Made by a program: the position numbers and the translations under genes. Source: CAYRLZ01 sp964425275 (GTDB taxonomy: Bacteria > Hydrothermota > Tepidihabitantia > Tepidihabitantales > JBDRVQ01). Taken from it: a stretch of 5,151 bases of DNA. The stretch spans positions 1 to 5,151 of the forward strand of contig CAYRLZ010000075.1 in assembly GCA_964425275.1 (NCBI GenBank), written 5' to 3'. Each line of letters starts with the position of its first letter. The first letter of the stretch is position 1. The notes beneath the pieces are model-generated. The model was not told the origin of the DNA. It searched no databases and was given only the letters and a program-made list of their open reading frames with translations. This document shows, piece after piece, positions 1 to 5,151 of this stretch.

Positions 1-1
1 G

Positions 2-160
2 CGGGAGGCGTGTGCAGTAGGAATGAAAGCAATCGAACAAGGAGTAGCCAGGAAGACGATGAGTCGGAATGAGTTATATAAGAAAGCGGAAGAGACCATC
101 CGCCAGGCAAGGGAAGAGATTCAGTTTTTAATGAAGAAAGGATTTATCCCCAAACCGTAG
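2..160 (+). CDS. Malic enzyme (malate oxidoreductase), C-terminal fragment
   Basis: Partial gene cut by the left edge: 52 residues are read in the frame starting at base 2 and end at TAG 158-160. The residues AVGMKAIEQGVARK followed by NELYKKAEE and the ending LMKKGFIPKP resemble the C-terminal helices of bacterial/archaeal NAD(P)-malic enzymes, where an 'A..A...GVAR' segment precedes a Y-containing helix. Malic enzyme interconverts malate with pyruvate and CO2 in the cytoplasm. No catalytic residue lies in this fragment, so the call rests on the C-terminal pattern and on context: a fumarase and a fumarate-reductase-like enzyme lie downstream. That context would make malate a shared intermediate. 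An unrelated dehydrogenase with a similar helical tail cannot be excluded. Confidence 0.62.
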   Translation, partial: REACAVGMKAIEQGVARKTMSRNELYKKAEETIRQAREEIQFLMKKGFIPKP

Positions 161-167
161 TGAGAAG

Positions 168-195
168 TTGACAGGGGAATAAAATTGGCTATAAT
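168..195 (+). promoter_or_regulatory. Sigma70-type promoter with perfect -35 and -10 boxes
   Basis: TTGACA at 168-173 and TATAAT at 190-195 are both exact consensus and are separated by 16 nt. The predicted start of transcription is near 202, giving a leader of only about 17 nt before the rpmA ATG at 219. The leader contains the ribosome binding site AAAGGGAGG (205-213). The promoter starts 8 nt after the upstream gene's stop codon. It probably drives rpmA and, by read-through, the metabolic genes behind it. The role is inferred from sequence match and position only. Confidence 0.82.
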
Positions 196-218
196 CATTT
201 TTAGAAAGGGAGGATTTT

Positions 219-473
219 ATGGCACATAAGAAAGGTCAGGGTTCTTCCCGAAATGGGAGAGATTCCCCAGGACAGAGACTGGGCGTTAAGATCTTTGGCG
301 GTCAATTAGTCAAGCCAGGAAATATCCTAATCCGCCAGCGCGGAACCCGTATCCTTCCCGGACAGAATGTCGGGATGGGAAGAGACTGGACCTTGTTCGC
401 CAAAAAAGAAGGAGTGGTGAAGTTTGAATGGGTGAGTAGGCATAAACAGCGAGTATCGGTAATCCCGGAGTGA
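219..473 (+). CDS. rpmA: 50S ribosomal protein L27
   Basis: Full-length L27 of 84 residues, the usual size for the family. L27 is a large-subunit protein whose flexible N-terminus reaches towards the peptidyl transferase centre. Visible signatures are the MAHKKG start, SSRNGRDSPGQRLGVK, the core NILIRQRGTR with PGQNVGMGRD, and TLFAKKEGVVKFE. The protein starts directly at MAHKKG and so lacks the cleavable N-terminal extension seen in Firmicutes. The position written D-H/F/Y-TLFA in most homologs is D-W-TLFA here, a mild oddity. The start is supported by AAAGGGAGG ending 5 nt upstream and by the consensus promoter just before it. rplU (L21), the usual neighbor, is not immediately upstream; a metabolic gene is there instead. 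The stop lies 3 nt before the next start. Confidence 0.97.
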   Translation: MAHKKGQGSSRNGRDSPGQRLGVKIFGGQLVKPGNILIRQRGTRILPGQNVGMGRDWTLFAKKEGVVKFEWVSRHKQRVSVIPE

Positions 474-476
474 ATT

Positions 477-1133
477 ATGCGGATTAAATACTTAGGGCAT
501 TCATCCTTTTTAATTACCGAAGAGAGTGGTATTCGTCTTATCACTGACCCTTATAAATCAGAGGCCTACGGCGGATTAAAATATAAGCCGATAACCGAAG
601 TGGCGGACATCGTTCTCATCAGCCATGAGCACGATGACCACAACTATTATAAGGATATAAAGGGAGAAGCGAAAGTGGTGAGAGGCGAAGGTGAGAAAGA
701 AGTATTGGGTATTAAGATAGAGGGCATCACCACTTATCACGATGGAGTATTTGGGCGAGAACGGGGCAAAAACACGGTCTTTGTGATTGAGATGGAGGGG
801 ATGAGAATTGCCCATCTTGGCGACTTAGGCGAATTACTTAGTAAAGAGGTGGAAAAGAAAATCGGGGAGATTCACCTGCTCTTCTTACCGGTCGGCGGTT
901 ACTTCACAATTGATGCCGAACAGGCAACAGAGATTATGAATGACCTAAAGCCGTTAATTACCATTCCAATGCATTACAAAACAACGGCCTGCGAATTCCC
1001 AATTTCTCCGGTTGATGAATTTTTATCCCAGAAACCAAACTGCCGACTCTGGAATAAATCTGAGGTTGAGGTAAAAAAAGAGGATTTACCCCAAAAACCA
1101 GAGATTTGGGTTTTGAAACCAAGCCAGATGTAA
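477..1133 (+). CDS. MBL-fold metal-dependent hydrolase (UlaG/Lactamase_B_3-like)
   Basis: 218-residue cytoplasmic protein with no signal peptide or membrane segment. It matches the short metallo-beta-lactamase-fold hydrolases of the UlaG-like/COG2220 group. The opening MRIKYLGHSSFLI is typical of this group. The metal-binding HxHxDH motif is SHEHDDH (H50, H52, D54, H55); H113 with G115-D116 (AHLGD) supplies the bridging Asp region, and IPMHYK carries H166. All expected metal ligands are therefore present and the enzyme should bind two metal ions. The substrate is unknown; members act on lactone, phosphodiester or other ester-like bonds, and many are uncharacterised. The start lies 3 nt after rpmA, with CGGAG (466-470) inside the rpmA end as ribosome binding site, so translation is probably coupled. 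No specific link to fumarate metabolism can be seen. Confidence 0.88.
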   Translation: MRIKYLGHSSFLITEESGIRLITDPYKSEAYGGLKYKPITEVADIVLISHEHDDHNYYKDIKGEAKVVRGEGEKEVLGIKIEGITTYHDGVFGRERGKNTVFVIEMEGMRIAHLGDLGELLSKEVEKKIGEIHLLFLPVGGYFTIDAEQATEIMNDLKPLITIPMHYKTTACEFPISPVDEFLSQKPNCRLWNKSEVEVKKEDLPQKPEIWVLKPSQM

Positions 1134-1174
1134 ATGCCCCAAAGGTTTAAATCACAAATAAAAGAGGGGTCGTT

Positions 1175-2014
1175 ATGCGTGAGATAGAATATGCCACAGT
1201 CGTTGATGAGGTCGCCCGGTTGGCAATTGAGGCAAACTGTATCTTAGGCGAGGATATTAAAGAGAGAGTGATGCAGGCAAGAGAGATTGAGGAGTCACCT
1301 CTCGGCAAGGAAGTCCTTACCCAGATTTTAGAAAATGCCGAGATTGCCAAGAGGGAGATGCTGCCCATCTGTCAAGATACCGGAATTGCGGTTGTCTTTG
1401 TTGAGATGGGTGAGGAGGTAAAAGTTAAAGGCGGACTTTCAGCGGCGATTAACGAAGGGATTAGAAAGGGATATAAGGAGGGATATTTAAGAAAGTCGGT
1501 CGTTGCCGACCCTTTGCGGCGGAAAAATACTAATGATAATACTCCGGCGGTTATTTATACCCAAATCGTTTCCGGGGATAAACTGAAGATTACCGTTATG
1601 CCTAAGGGCGGCGGTAGTGAGAATATGAGCGAGGTTAAGATGCTCACCCCAGCCGCCGGAATGGAAGGGGTAAAGAAATATGTGATTGACCGGGTGGAAA
1701 GGAGTGGTGCCAACCCCTGTCCACCAATAATCGTCGGGGTAGGGATTGGCGGCACGATGGAGATGTGTGCACTTCAGGCAAAAAAGACCCTCCTGCGGGA
1801 AATCGGTTCCAACCACCCCGACCCATTCTATGACCAAATGGAGAAGGAGCTCTTAGAAGAGATAAATAAGATAGGCATCGGACCACAAGGATTCGGTGGT
1901 CGGACGACAGCCCTGGCGGTCTTTATCTCGGCCTTTCCCTGCCACATCGCCTCTTTGCCGGTTGCGGTTAATATCAATTGCCACGCCGCGCGCCATAAGA
2001 GCGTAACATTATGA
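1175..2014 (+). CDS. Class I fumarate hydratase, alpha subunit (iron-sulfur)
   Basis: 279 residues, the usual length for the separate alpha chain of two-subunit class I fumarases (TtdA/FumA N-terminal family). With the beta chain it interconverts fumarate and (S)-malate using an oxygen-labile [4Fe-4S] cluster. Three conserved cysteines expected to hold the cluster are visible: C66 in PICQDTG, C182 in GANPCPPIIVG and C269 in NINCHAARH. D68 of CQDTG is a known active-site position. Other family marks are VVADPLRRKNTNDNTPA, MPKGGGSENMS and GPQGFGGRTTALAV. The start has GAGGGG (1164-1169) 5 nt upstream. The beta gene follows after 12 nt. L-tartrate dehydratase shares the same architecture, but the malic-enzyme and fumarate-reductase neighbors favor fumarase. 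Symbol left blank because the E. coli names denote fused single-chain isozymes. Confidence 0.95.
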   Translation: MREIEYATVVDEVARLAIEANCILGEDIKERVMQAREIEESPLGKEVLTQILENAEIAKREMLPICQDTGIAVVFVEMGEEVKVKGGLSAAINEGIRKGYKEGYLRKSVVADPLRRKNTNDNTPAVIYTQIVSGDKLKITVMPKGGGSENMSEVKMLTPAAGMEGVKKYVIDRVERSGANPCPPIIVGVGIGGTMEMCALQAKKTLLREIGSNHPDPFYDQMEKELLEEINKIGIGPQGFGGRTTALAVFISAFPCHIASLPVAVNINCHAARHKSVTL

Positions 2015-2026
2015 GGGAGGTTTAAG

Positions 2027-2581
2027 ATGGCCAGCCATATTATAAAATCACCACTCACCGAAGAAGTGGTAAAAGGGTTAAAGGCTGGTGATTCTTGTTT
2101 TATCACCGGAATTATCTATTCGGCAAGAGACGCCGCCCATAAAAAGTTGGTTGAGGCGATAAATAATAAGGAGAAACTGCCTTTTGACTTACAGGGTGCT
2201 ATCGTCTATTATGTCGGTCCTTGTCCGGCAAAACCTGGTTATCCAATTGGACCGTGTGGTCCGACGACCTCGGAGAGGATGGACCCCTATACGCCCACTC
2301 TTTTGGCGCACGGGATGAAAGGGATGATTGGGAAAGGCAACCGCTCACCACAAGTACTTGAGGCGTTAAAGAGATATCACGGAGTCTATTTTGCTGCCAT
2401 TGGTGGTGTGGCCGCGCTATTGGCAAAGAAGGTGAAAAAATACGAAGTAATTGCCTACGAAGATTTAGGACCAGAGGCCGTGAGTAAGATGGAGGTTGTT
2501 GATTTCCCTTGCATTGTTGTTAATGATATGTACGGCAATGACCTCTACGAGGAAGGATTAAAGAAATACCGGAGGTTGTAA
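2027..2581 (+). CDS. Class I fumarate hydratase, beta subunit
   Basis: 184 residues, the normal size of the separate beta chain (TtdB/FumA C-terminal family), which closes the active site over the alpha-chain cluster. Motifs in order are TGIIYSARDAAHK (27-39), YVGPCPAKPGYPIGPCGPTT (62-81) followed by SERMD (82-86), the GKGNRS loop (102-107), AAIGGVAALLAK (123-134), YEDLGPEAV (144-152) and VDFPCIVVND (158-167). In known structures the TTSxRMD and KGNRS regions bind the C4 dicarboxylate. GGGAGG at 2015-2020 lies 6 nt before the ATG, directly after the alpha stop codon, so the two subunits are very likely co-translated. As with alpha, tartrate dehydratase is the alternative; context favors fumarase. 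The gene ends with GGAGGTTGTAA. Confidence 0.95.
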   Translation: MASHIIKSPLTEEVVKGLKAGDSCFITGIIYSARDAAHKKLVEAINNKEKLPFDLQGAIVYYVGPCPAKPGYPIGPCGPTTSERMDPYTPTLLAHGMKGMIGKGNRSPQVLEALKRYHGVYFAAIGGVAALLAKKVKKYEVIAYEDLGPEAVSKMEVVDFPCIVVNDMYGNDLYEEGLKKYRRL

Positions 2582-2593
2582 TAAAAGAAAGTA

Positions 2594-2614
2594 ATGCCCA
2601 ATAACGATTTATGA
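2594..2614 (+). promoter_or_regulatory. Possible minicistron overlapping the iron-sulfur subunit start
   Basis: The gene starting at 2611 has no Shine-Dalgarno sequence just upstream (the preceding bases are CCCAATAACGATTT), and an in-frame TAA at 2602-2604 rules out an earlier start. A tiny open frame ATG CCC AAT AAC GAT TTA TGA (MPNNDL) runs through this gap. Its TGA overlaps the downstream ATG as ATGA. This is the geometry of stop-start translational coupling. A strong GGAGGT (2571-2576) sits at the end of the fumarase beta gene, 17 nt before the minicistron ATG, which is longer than usual. The role is inference; it may be chance. Confidence 0.25.
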
Positions 2615-3282
2615 AAGAGATTTCTATCTATGTGATGGGTAAGGAATATAAGGTGCCGGAGGGGCAGACGATAATGAAGGCATTGGAATACGCCGGTTTT
2701 TTTTACATAAGGGGTGCCGGCTGTCGCGGTGGATTTTGTGGCTCCTGCGGCACTGTCTATCGGACAAAAGACTCCTACCGATTAAAGGTTGGTCTTGCCT
2801 GTCAAAATACAGTAGAAGAAGGGATGTATCTTACCCAAATCCCCTTCTATCCGGCTAATAAGAAGACCTATTTTATAAAGAATTTGTCGGCGACCGCTGA
2901 GACCTTAATCACCATCTATCCGGAAATTTTAAGATGTATCTCCTGTGGTAGTTGCACAAAGGTCTGTCCCCAAGAGATAGATGTGATGGATTTTGTGAAT
3001 GCGGCAATCCGTGGGGATATAAAGAGATGTGCGGAACTGTCATTTAACTGTATATTATGCGGACTCTGTGCCAGTCGGTGTCCGGCAGAAATCGTTCAGT
3101 ATTATGTCGCCCTCCTTGCCCGACGCCTTTATGGCGCCCACATCTTGAAAAACTCTCCCCACCTGAAAGAGAGGTTAAAAGAGATGGATGAGAAGAAATT
3201 TGAATCGGACCTACAAAGGCTCTTAAAAATGGATACGGCCCAGTTGAAGGAACTTTACCAGAAACGGGATATTGAAGAATAG
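2611..3282 (+). CDS. Fumarate reductase-like iron-sulfur subunit ([2Fe-2S] + two [4Fe-4S])
   Basis: 223-residue electron-transfer protein. Residues 1-75 form a [2Fe-2S] ferredoxin-like domain with C38-x4-C43-x2-C46 (CRGGFCGSC) and C64 (GLACQ), the SdhB/FrdB spacing for the first three ligands. Residues 105-165 hold two regular [4Fe-4S] motifs: C109-x2-C112-x2-C115-x3-C119-P, then C147-x2-C150-x2-C153-x3-C157-P. The tail 166-223 is charged and helical, with no membrane segment and no HdrB-type CCG domain. SdhB/FrdB instead have a second motif C-x5-C-x3-CP that helps hold a [3Fe-4S] cluster near quinone. This protein is therefore a variant, with its second motif like that of HdrC/GlpC-type proteins. 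It probably passes electrons between an unknown soluble partner and the flavoprotein encoded 9 nt downstream. The start at 2611 is the only one compatible with the upstream stop, although it lacks a ribosome binding site. Confidence 0.85.
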   Translation: MKEISIYVMGKEYKVPEGQTIMKALEYAGFFYIRGAGCRGGFCGSCGTVYRTKDSYRLKVGLACQNTVEEGMYLTQIPFYPANKKTYFIKNLSATAETLITIYPEILRCISCGSCTKVCPQEIDVMDFVNAAIRGDIKRCAELSFNCILCGLCASRCPAEIVQYYVALLARRLYGAHILKNSPHLKERLKEMDEKKFESDLQRLLKMDTAQLKELYQKRDIEE

Positions 3283-3291
3283 GAGAAAAAG

Positions 3292-4920
3292 ATGAGTTAT
3301 CCTGAGGCAATGCTTAGGCAAATCAAGGAGGTGGAAAAGACCCGAAAAGAGAGATTATCCGAGGTCATCCCCCTTCTGCCAGCAGCAGAGAAAGAATCCC
3401 TCCTTAAATCATTTCATCCGGATTATAAATTAGGAACTACCCGAAAGATTTTGGTTGGGGTCAATAAAGGTGAAGTTGCGGTGCAGGAGATTGCCGATTT
3501 GCTTGAAGCCTATTCCTATCTTGACCCGGAAAAATTTAAGATTGATGAAGTGACTTATACCTGTGATGTCTTAATCATCGGTGGTGGTGGTGCCGGGGCG
3601 ATGGCCGCCCTTTCAGCAGTCAGTGAAGGAGCGGATGTTATCCTAACGACAAAACTTCGCCTCGGTGATTCTAATACGGTAATGGCTCAGGGTGGCATCC
3701 AGGCCGCGGATAAACCAAACGACTCACCGGTAATCCATTACCTGGATGTGATGGGGGGCGGTGGCTATAAGAATATACCGGAATTAGTTTATCATCTTGT
3801 TCAGAGCGGTCCCTCAATCATTGCCTGGTTAGAAGAGATGGGAATGATGTTTGATAAGGAAGAAGATGGGACGATGATTACAATCCACGGCGGCGGCACA
3901 TCAAGAAAACGGATGCATACGGCCAAGGACTACACCGGAATGGAGATAATGCGCATTCTGAAAGACGAGGTATTAAATAAAGGGATAAAGGTTATTGAAT
4001 ATGTTGCGGCAATTGAACTCCTTTCTGATGAAGATGGGCGATGTTGTGGGGCGGTATTTGTAAATTTGGAGACGGGCGAGAAGATAATTATCCAGAGTAA
4101 AGCAACGATACTGGCGACCGGTGGTGCCGGAAGACTCCATATCCAGGGTTTCCCCACTTCCAATCATTATGGAGCAACCGCTGATGGTTTAGTCTTAGCC
4201 AATCGGATTGGGGCAAAACTTATTTATATTGATACCATTCAATACCATCCAACCGGCGTTTGTTTCCCGGAACAGATTTCCGGGCAACTGATAACCGAAA
4301 AGGTGAGAGGGGTTGGGGCGCAATTAGTGAATCGGGAGGGAAAGAGATTCATTTATGAATTGGAGACCAGGGACTGTGTGGCGGCGGCAATAATCAGAGA
4401 ATGCCAAGAAAGGGATAAAGGGGTTAAGACCCCACAGGGTTCGGTTGGTGTCTGGCTTGATACACCGCTCATTGAGATAAAAGGTGGGGAGGGAACGATT
4501 GAGCGGGAACTGCCGGCGATGTTCCGCCAGTTCAAAAGATTTGGCATTGATATAAGAAAGGAACCGATTTTGACCTATCCTACCCAACACTATCAAAACG
4601 GCGGGGTTTTAATAAATCCAGATGGTGAGACAAATGTGCCTGGGCTTTTAGCCGCAGGTGAAGTCGCCGGTGGTGTTCACGGCCGGAACCGACTTATGGG
4701 AAATTCATTATTGGACATCTTAGTCTTTGGTCAGCGGGCCGGGAAAAAATCAGCAACGCTTGCCAAATCAACACAATTTTCTAAACCGACCTTGAACCAT
4801 TTAATTACTTACCACAAAGAATTAAAAGAGGCCGGGGTAGATGAGAATCGCCGTTCCCCCTTAGTCTTACCCGATTACCGAAGACCAGAACTTAAGACCC
4901 GTCTACCCTGGATGGACTAA
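3292..4920 (+). CDS. Fumarate reductase/succinate dehydrogenase-type flavoprotein subunit
   Basis: 542-residue FAD enzyme of the SdhA/FrdA/NadB superfamily. A cysteine-free, charged N-terminal extension (1-90) precedes the FAD-binding fold CDVLIIGGGGAGA (91-103). Then come GDSNTVMAQGGIQ (125-137), MHTAKDYTG (208-216), LATGGAG (274-280), QYHPTG (317-322), TEKVRGVGAQL (335-345), ETRD (358-361), HYQNGG (433-438), AAGEVAGGVHG (454-464) and NRLMGNSLLD (466-475). By motif, H319, E336, R360, H433 and R467 match the substrate-binding and proton-transfer residues of FrdA/SdhA, so it should interconvert fumarate and succinate. N128 replaces the His that binds FAD covalently, so FAD should be noncovalent. 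The C-terminal helical domain of SdhA is mostly missing. AGGAG (3281-3285), overlapping the previous stop, supports this start. No anchor subunit gene follows. L-aspartate oxidase is unlikely given the iron-sulfur partner and fumarase neighbors. Confidence 0.9.
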   Translation: MSYPEAMLRQIKEVEKTRKERLSEVIPLLPAAEKESLLKSFHPDYKLGTTRKILVGVNKGEVAVQEIADLLEAYSYLDPEKFKIDEVTYTCDVLIIGGGGAGAMAALSAVSEGADVILTTKLRLGDSNTVMAQGGIQAADKPNDSPVIHYLDVMGGGGYKNIPELVYHLVQSGPSIIAWLEEMGMMFDKEEDGTMITIHGGGTSRKRMHTAKDYTGMEIMRILKDEVLNKGIKVIEYVAAIELLSDEDGRCCGAVFVNLETGEKIIIQSKATILATGGAGRLHIQGFPTSNHYGATADGLVLANRIGAKLIYIDTIQYHPTGVCFPEQISGQLITEKVRGVGAQLVNREGKRFIYELETRDCVAAAIIRECQERDKGVKTPQGSVGVWLDTPLIEIKGGEGTIERELPAMFRQFKRFGIDIRKEPILTYPTQHYQNGGVLINPDGETNVPGLLAAGEVAGGVHGRNRLMGNSLLDILVFGQRAGKKSATLAKSTQFSKPTLNHLITYHKELKEAGVDENRRSPLVLPDYRRPELKTRLPWMD

Positions 4921-5084
4921 TCCATTAGTGCACTTCGGCTCTGATATTGGGCAGGCATCAATATTCCAAACCCTAAAATAGCACTCAGGATGGAGAATAG
5001 AACCGAGAATAGGGCATTTAATACCATCCCCAATAGGAGTAAGGGAGAGATACAGGGAAAGGCACAGGGATAGGAAGAGAGAGC
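4917..5084 (-). pseudogene. Possible 3' end of a convergent membrane-protein gene, frame interrupted
   Basis: On the minus strand one frame is open from 5084 down to a TAG at 4919-4917, which overlaps the flavoprotein TAA (4918-4920). Its last 36 codons, from an ATG at 5027-5025, read as a typical transmembrane helix (LNALFSVLFSILSAILGFGI) followed by a short polar tail (QYQSRSALMD), with T at most second codon positions. Upstream this frame has stops at 5102-5100 and at 5090-5085. The adjacent minus frame is open and strongly hydrophobic from 5151 to about 5041. A one-base shift near 5040-5045 would join the two into one membrane protein. This may be a real frameshift, a sequencing error near a contig end, or a short membrane peptide. 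The family is not recognisable. Confidence 0.4.
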
Positions 5085-5151
5085 CTATTAGGGAACGTAT
5101 TAGAGGGAGATAGACCAGGGGAGATAGAAGGGGTAAGAGAAAGGGCAAGAG

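Noticed and set aside
302..544. Minus-strand open frame opposite rpmA and the MBL gene start
   Set aside because: It is a shadow of rpmA, a certain gene, and its translation shows no family motif.
1137..1169. CCCC/GGGG pairing that could hide the fumarase alpha ribosome binding site
   Set aside because: Only 4 bp pair and the next bases mismatch; too weak to call a regulatory hairpin.
1487..1886. Several overlapping minus-strand open frames of 66-116 codons inside fumarase alpha
   Set aside because: They lie entirely opposite a conserved gene and have no recognisable domain.
4324..4596. Minus-strand open frames opposite the flavoprotein
   Set aside because: They are opposite strongly conserved FAD-enzyme motifs; no independent coding signal.
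4944..4964. Inverted repeat ATATTG-9 nt-CAATAT as a terminator between the convergent genes
   Set aside because: The stem is 6 bp and AT-rich with no following T-run, and it lies inside the likely convergent coding region.
4903..5148. 81-codon minus-strand frame taken as one whole gene
   Set aside because: Its first half is hydrophobic but its second half becomes unpatterned, while the neighboring frame encodes a clear membrane helix there. A frame change is a better reading.
5043..5151. Plus-strand open frame to the right edge
   Set aside because: It follows a TAA at 5040-5042, has no ATG and no ribosome binding site placed before a start, and opposes the better minus-strand membrane-helix signal.

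Overview
The window looks like part of a moderate-GC, anaerobic (possibly thermophilic) bacterial chromosome. L27 (rpmA) shows it is bacterial. An oxygen-sensitive class I fumarase and a fumarate-reductase-like enzyme without membrane anchor subunits point to anaerobic metabolism. I cannot name the species. The flavor is of an uncultured anaerobe (for example a WOR-3/Stahlbacteria-like lineage), but that is only a guess.

Layout. Bases 2-160 are the 3' end of a gene whose C-terminus resembles malic enzyme. A short gap follows with a perfect-consensus sigma70-type promoter (TTGACA-16-TATAAT, 168-195). Five intact + strand genes then follow with small gaps (3, 41, 12, 29 and 9 nt): rpmA (219-473), an MBL-fold metal-dependent hydrolase (477-1133), class I fumarate hydratase alpha (1175-2014) and beta (2027-2581), an iron-sulfur protein with one [2Fe-2S] and two [4Fe-4S] motifs (2611-3282), and a fumarate reductase/succinate dehydrogenase-type flavoprotein (3292-4920). 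No terminator or second strong promoter is evident between them, so they may form one transcript. The last 230 bases appear to hold the 3' end of a convergent membrane-protein gene. Its stop codon overlaps the flavoprotein stop, and its frame is broken about 170 nt upstream of its end.

How the genes fit together. Malic enzyme (pyruvate + CO2 <-> malate), fumarase (malate <-> fumarate) and the flavoprotein/iron-sulfur pair (fumarate <-> succinate) cover the pyruvate-to-succinate C4 branch. The flavoprotein keeps the fumarate-reductase catalytic residues but has Asn where FrdA/SdhA has the His that binds FAD covalently. The iron-sulfur subunit has two regular [4Fe-4S] motifs instead of the SdhB/FrdB [4Fe-4S]/[3Fe-4S] pattern. 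With no anchor gene present, these features suggest a soluble fumarate reductase with a non-quinone electron donor. That is the most interesting part of the window.
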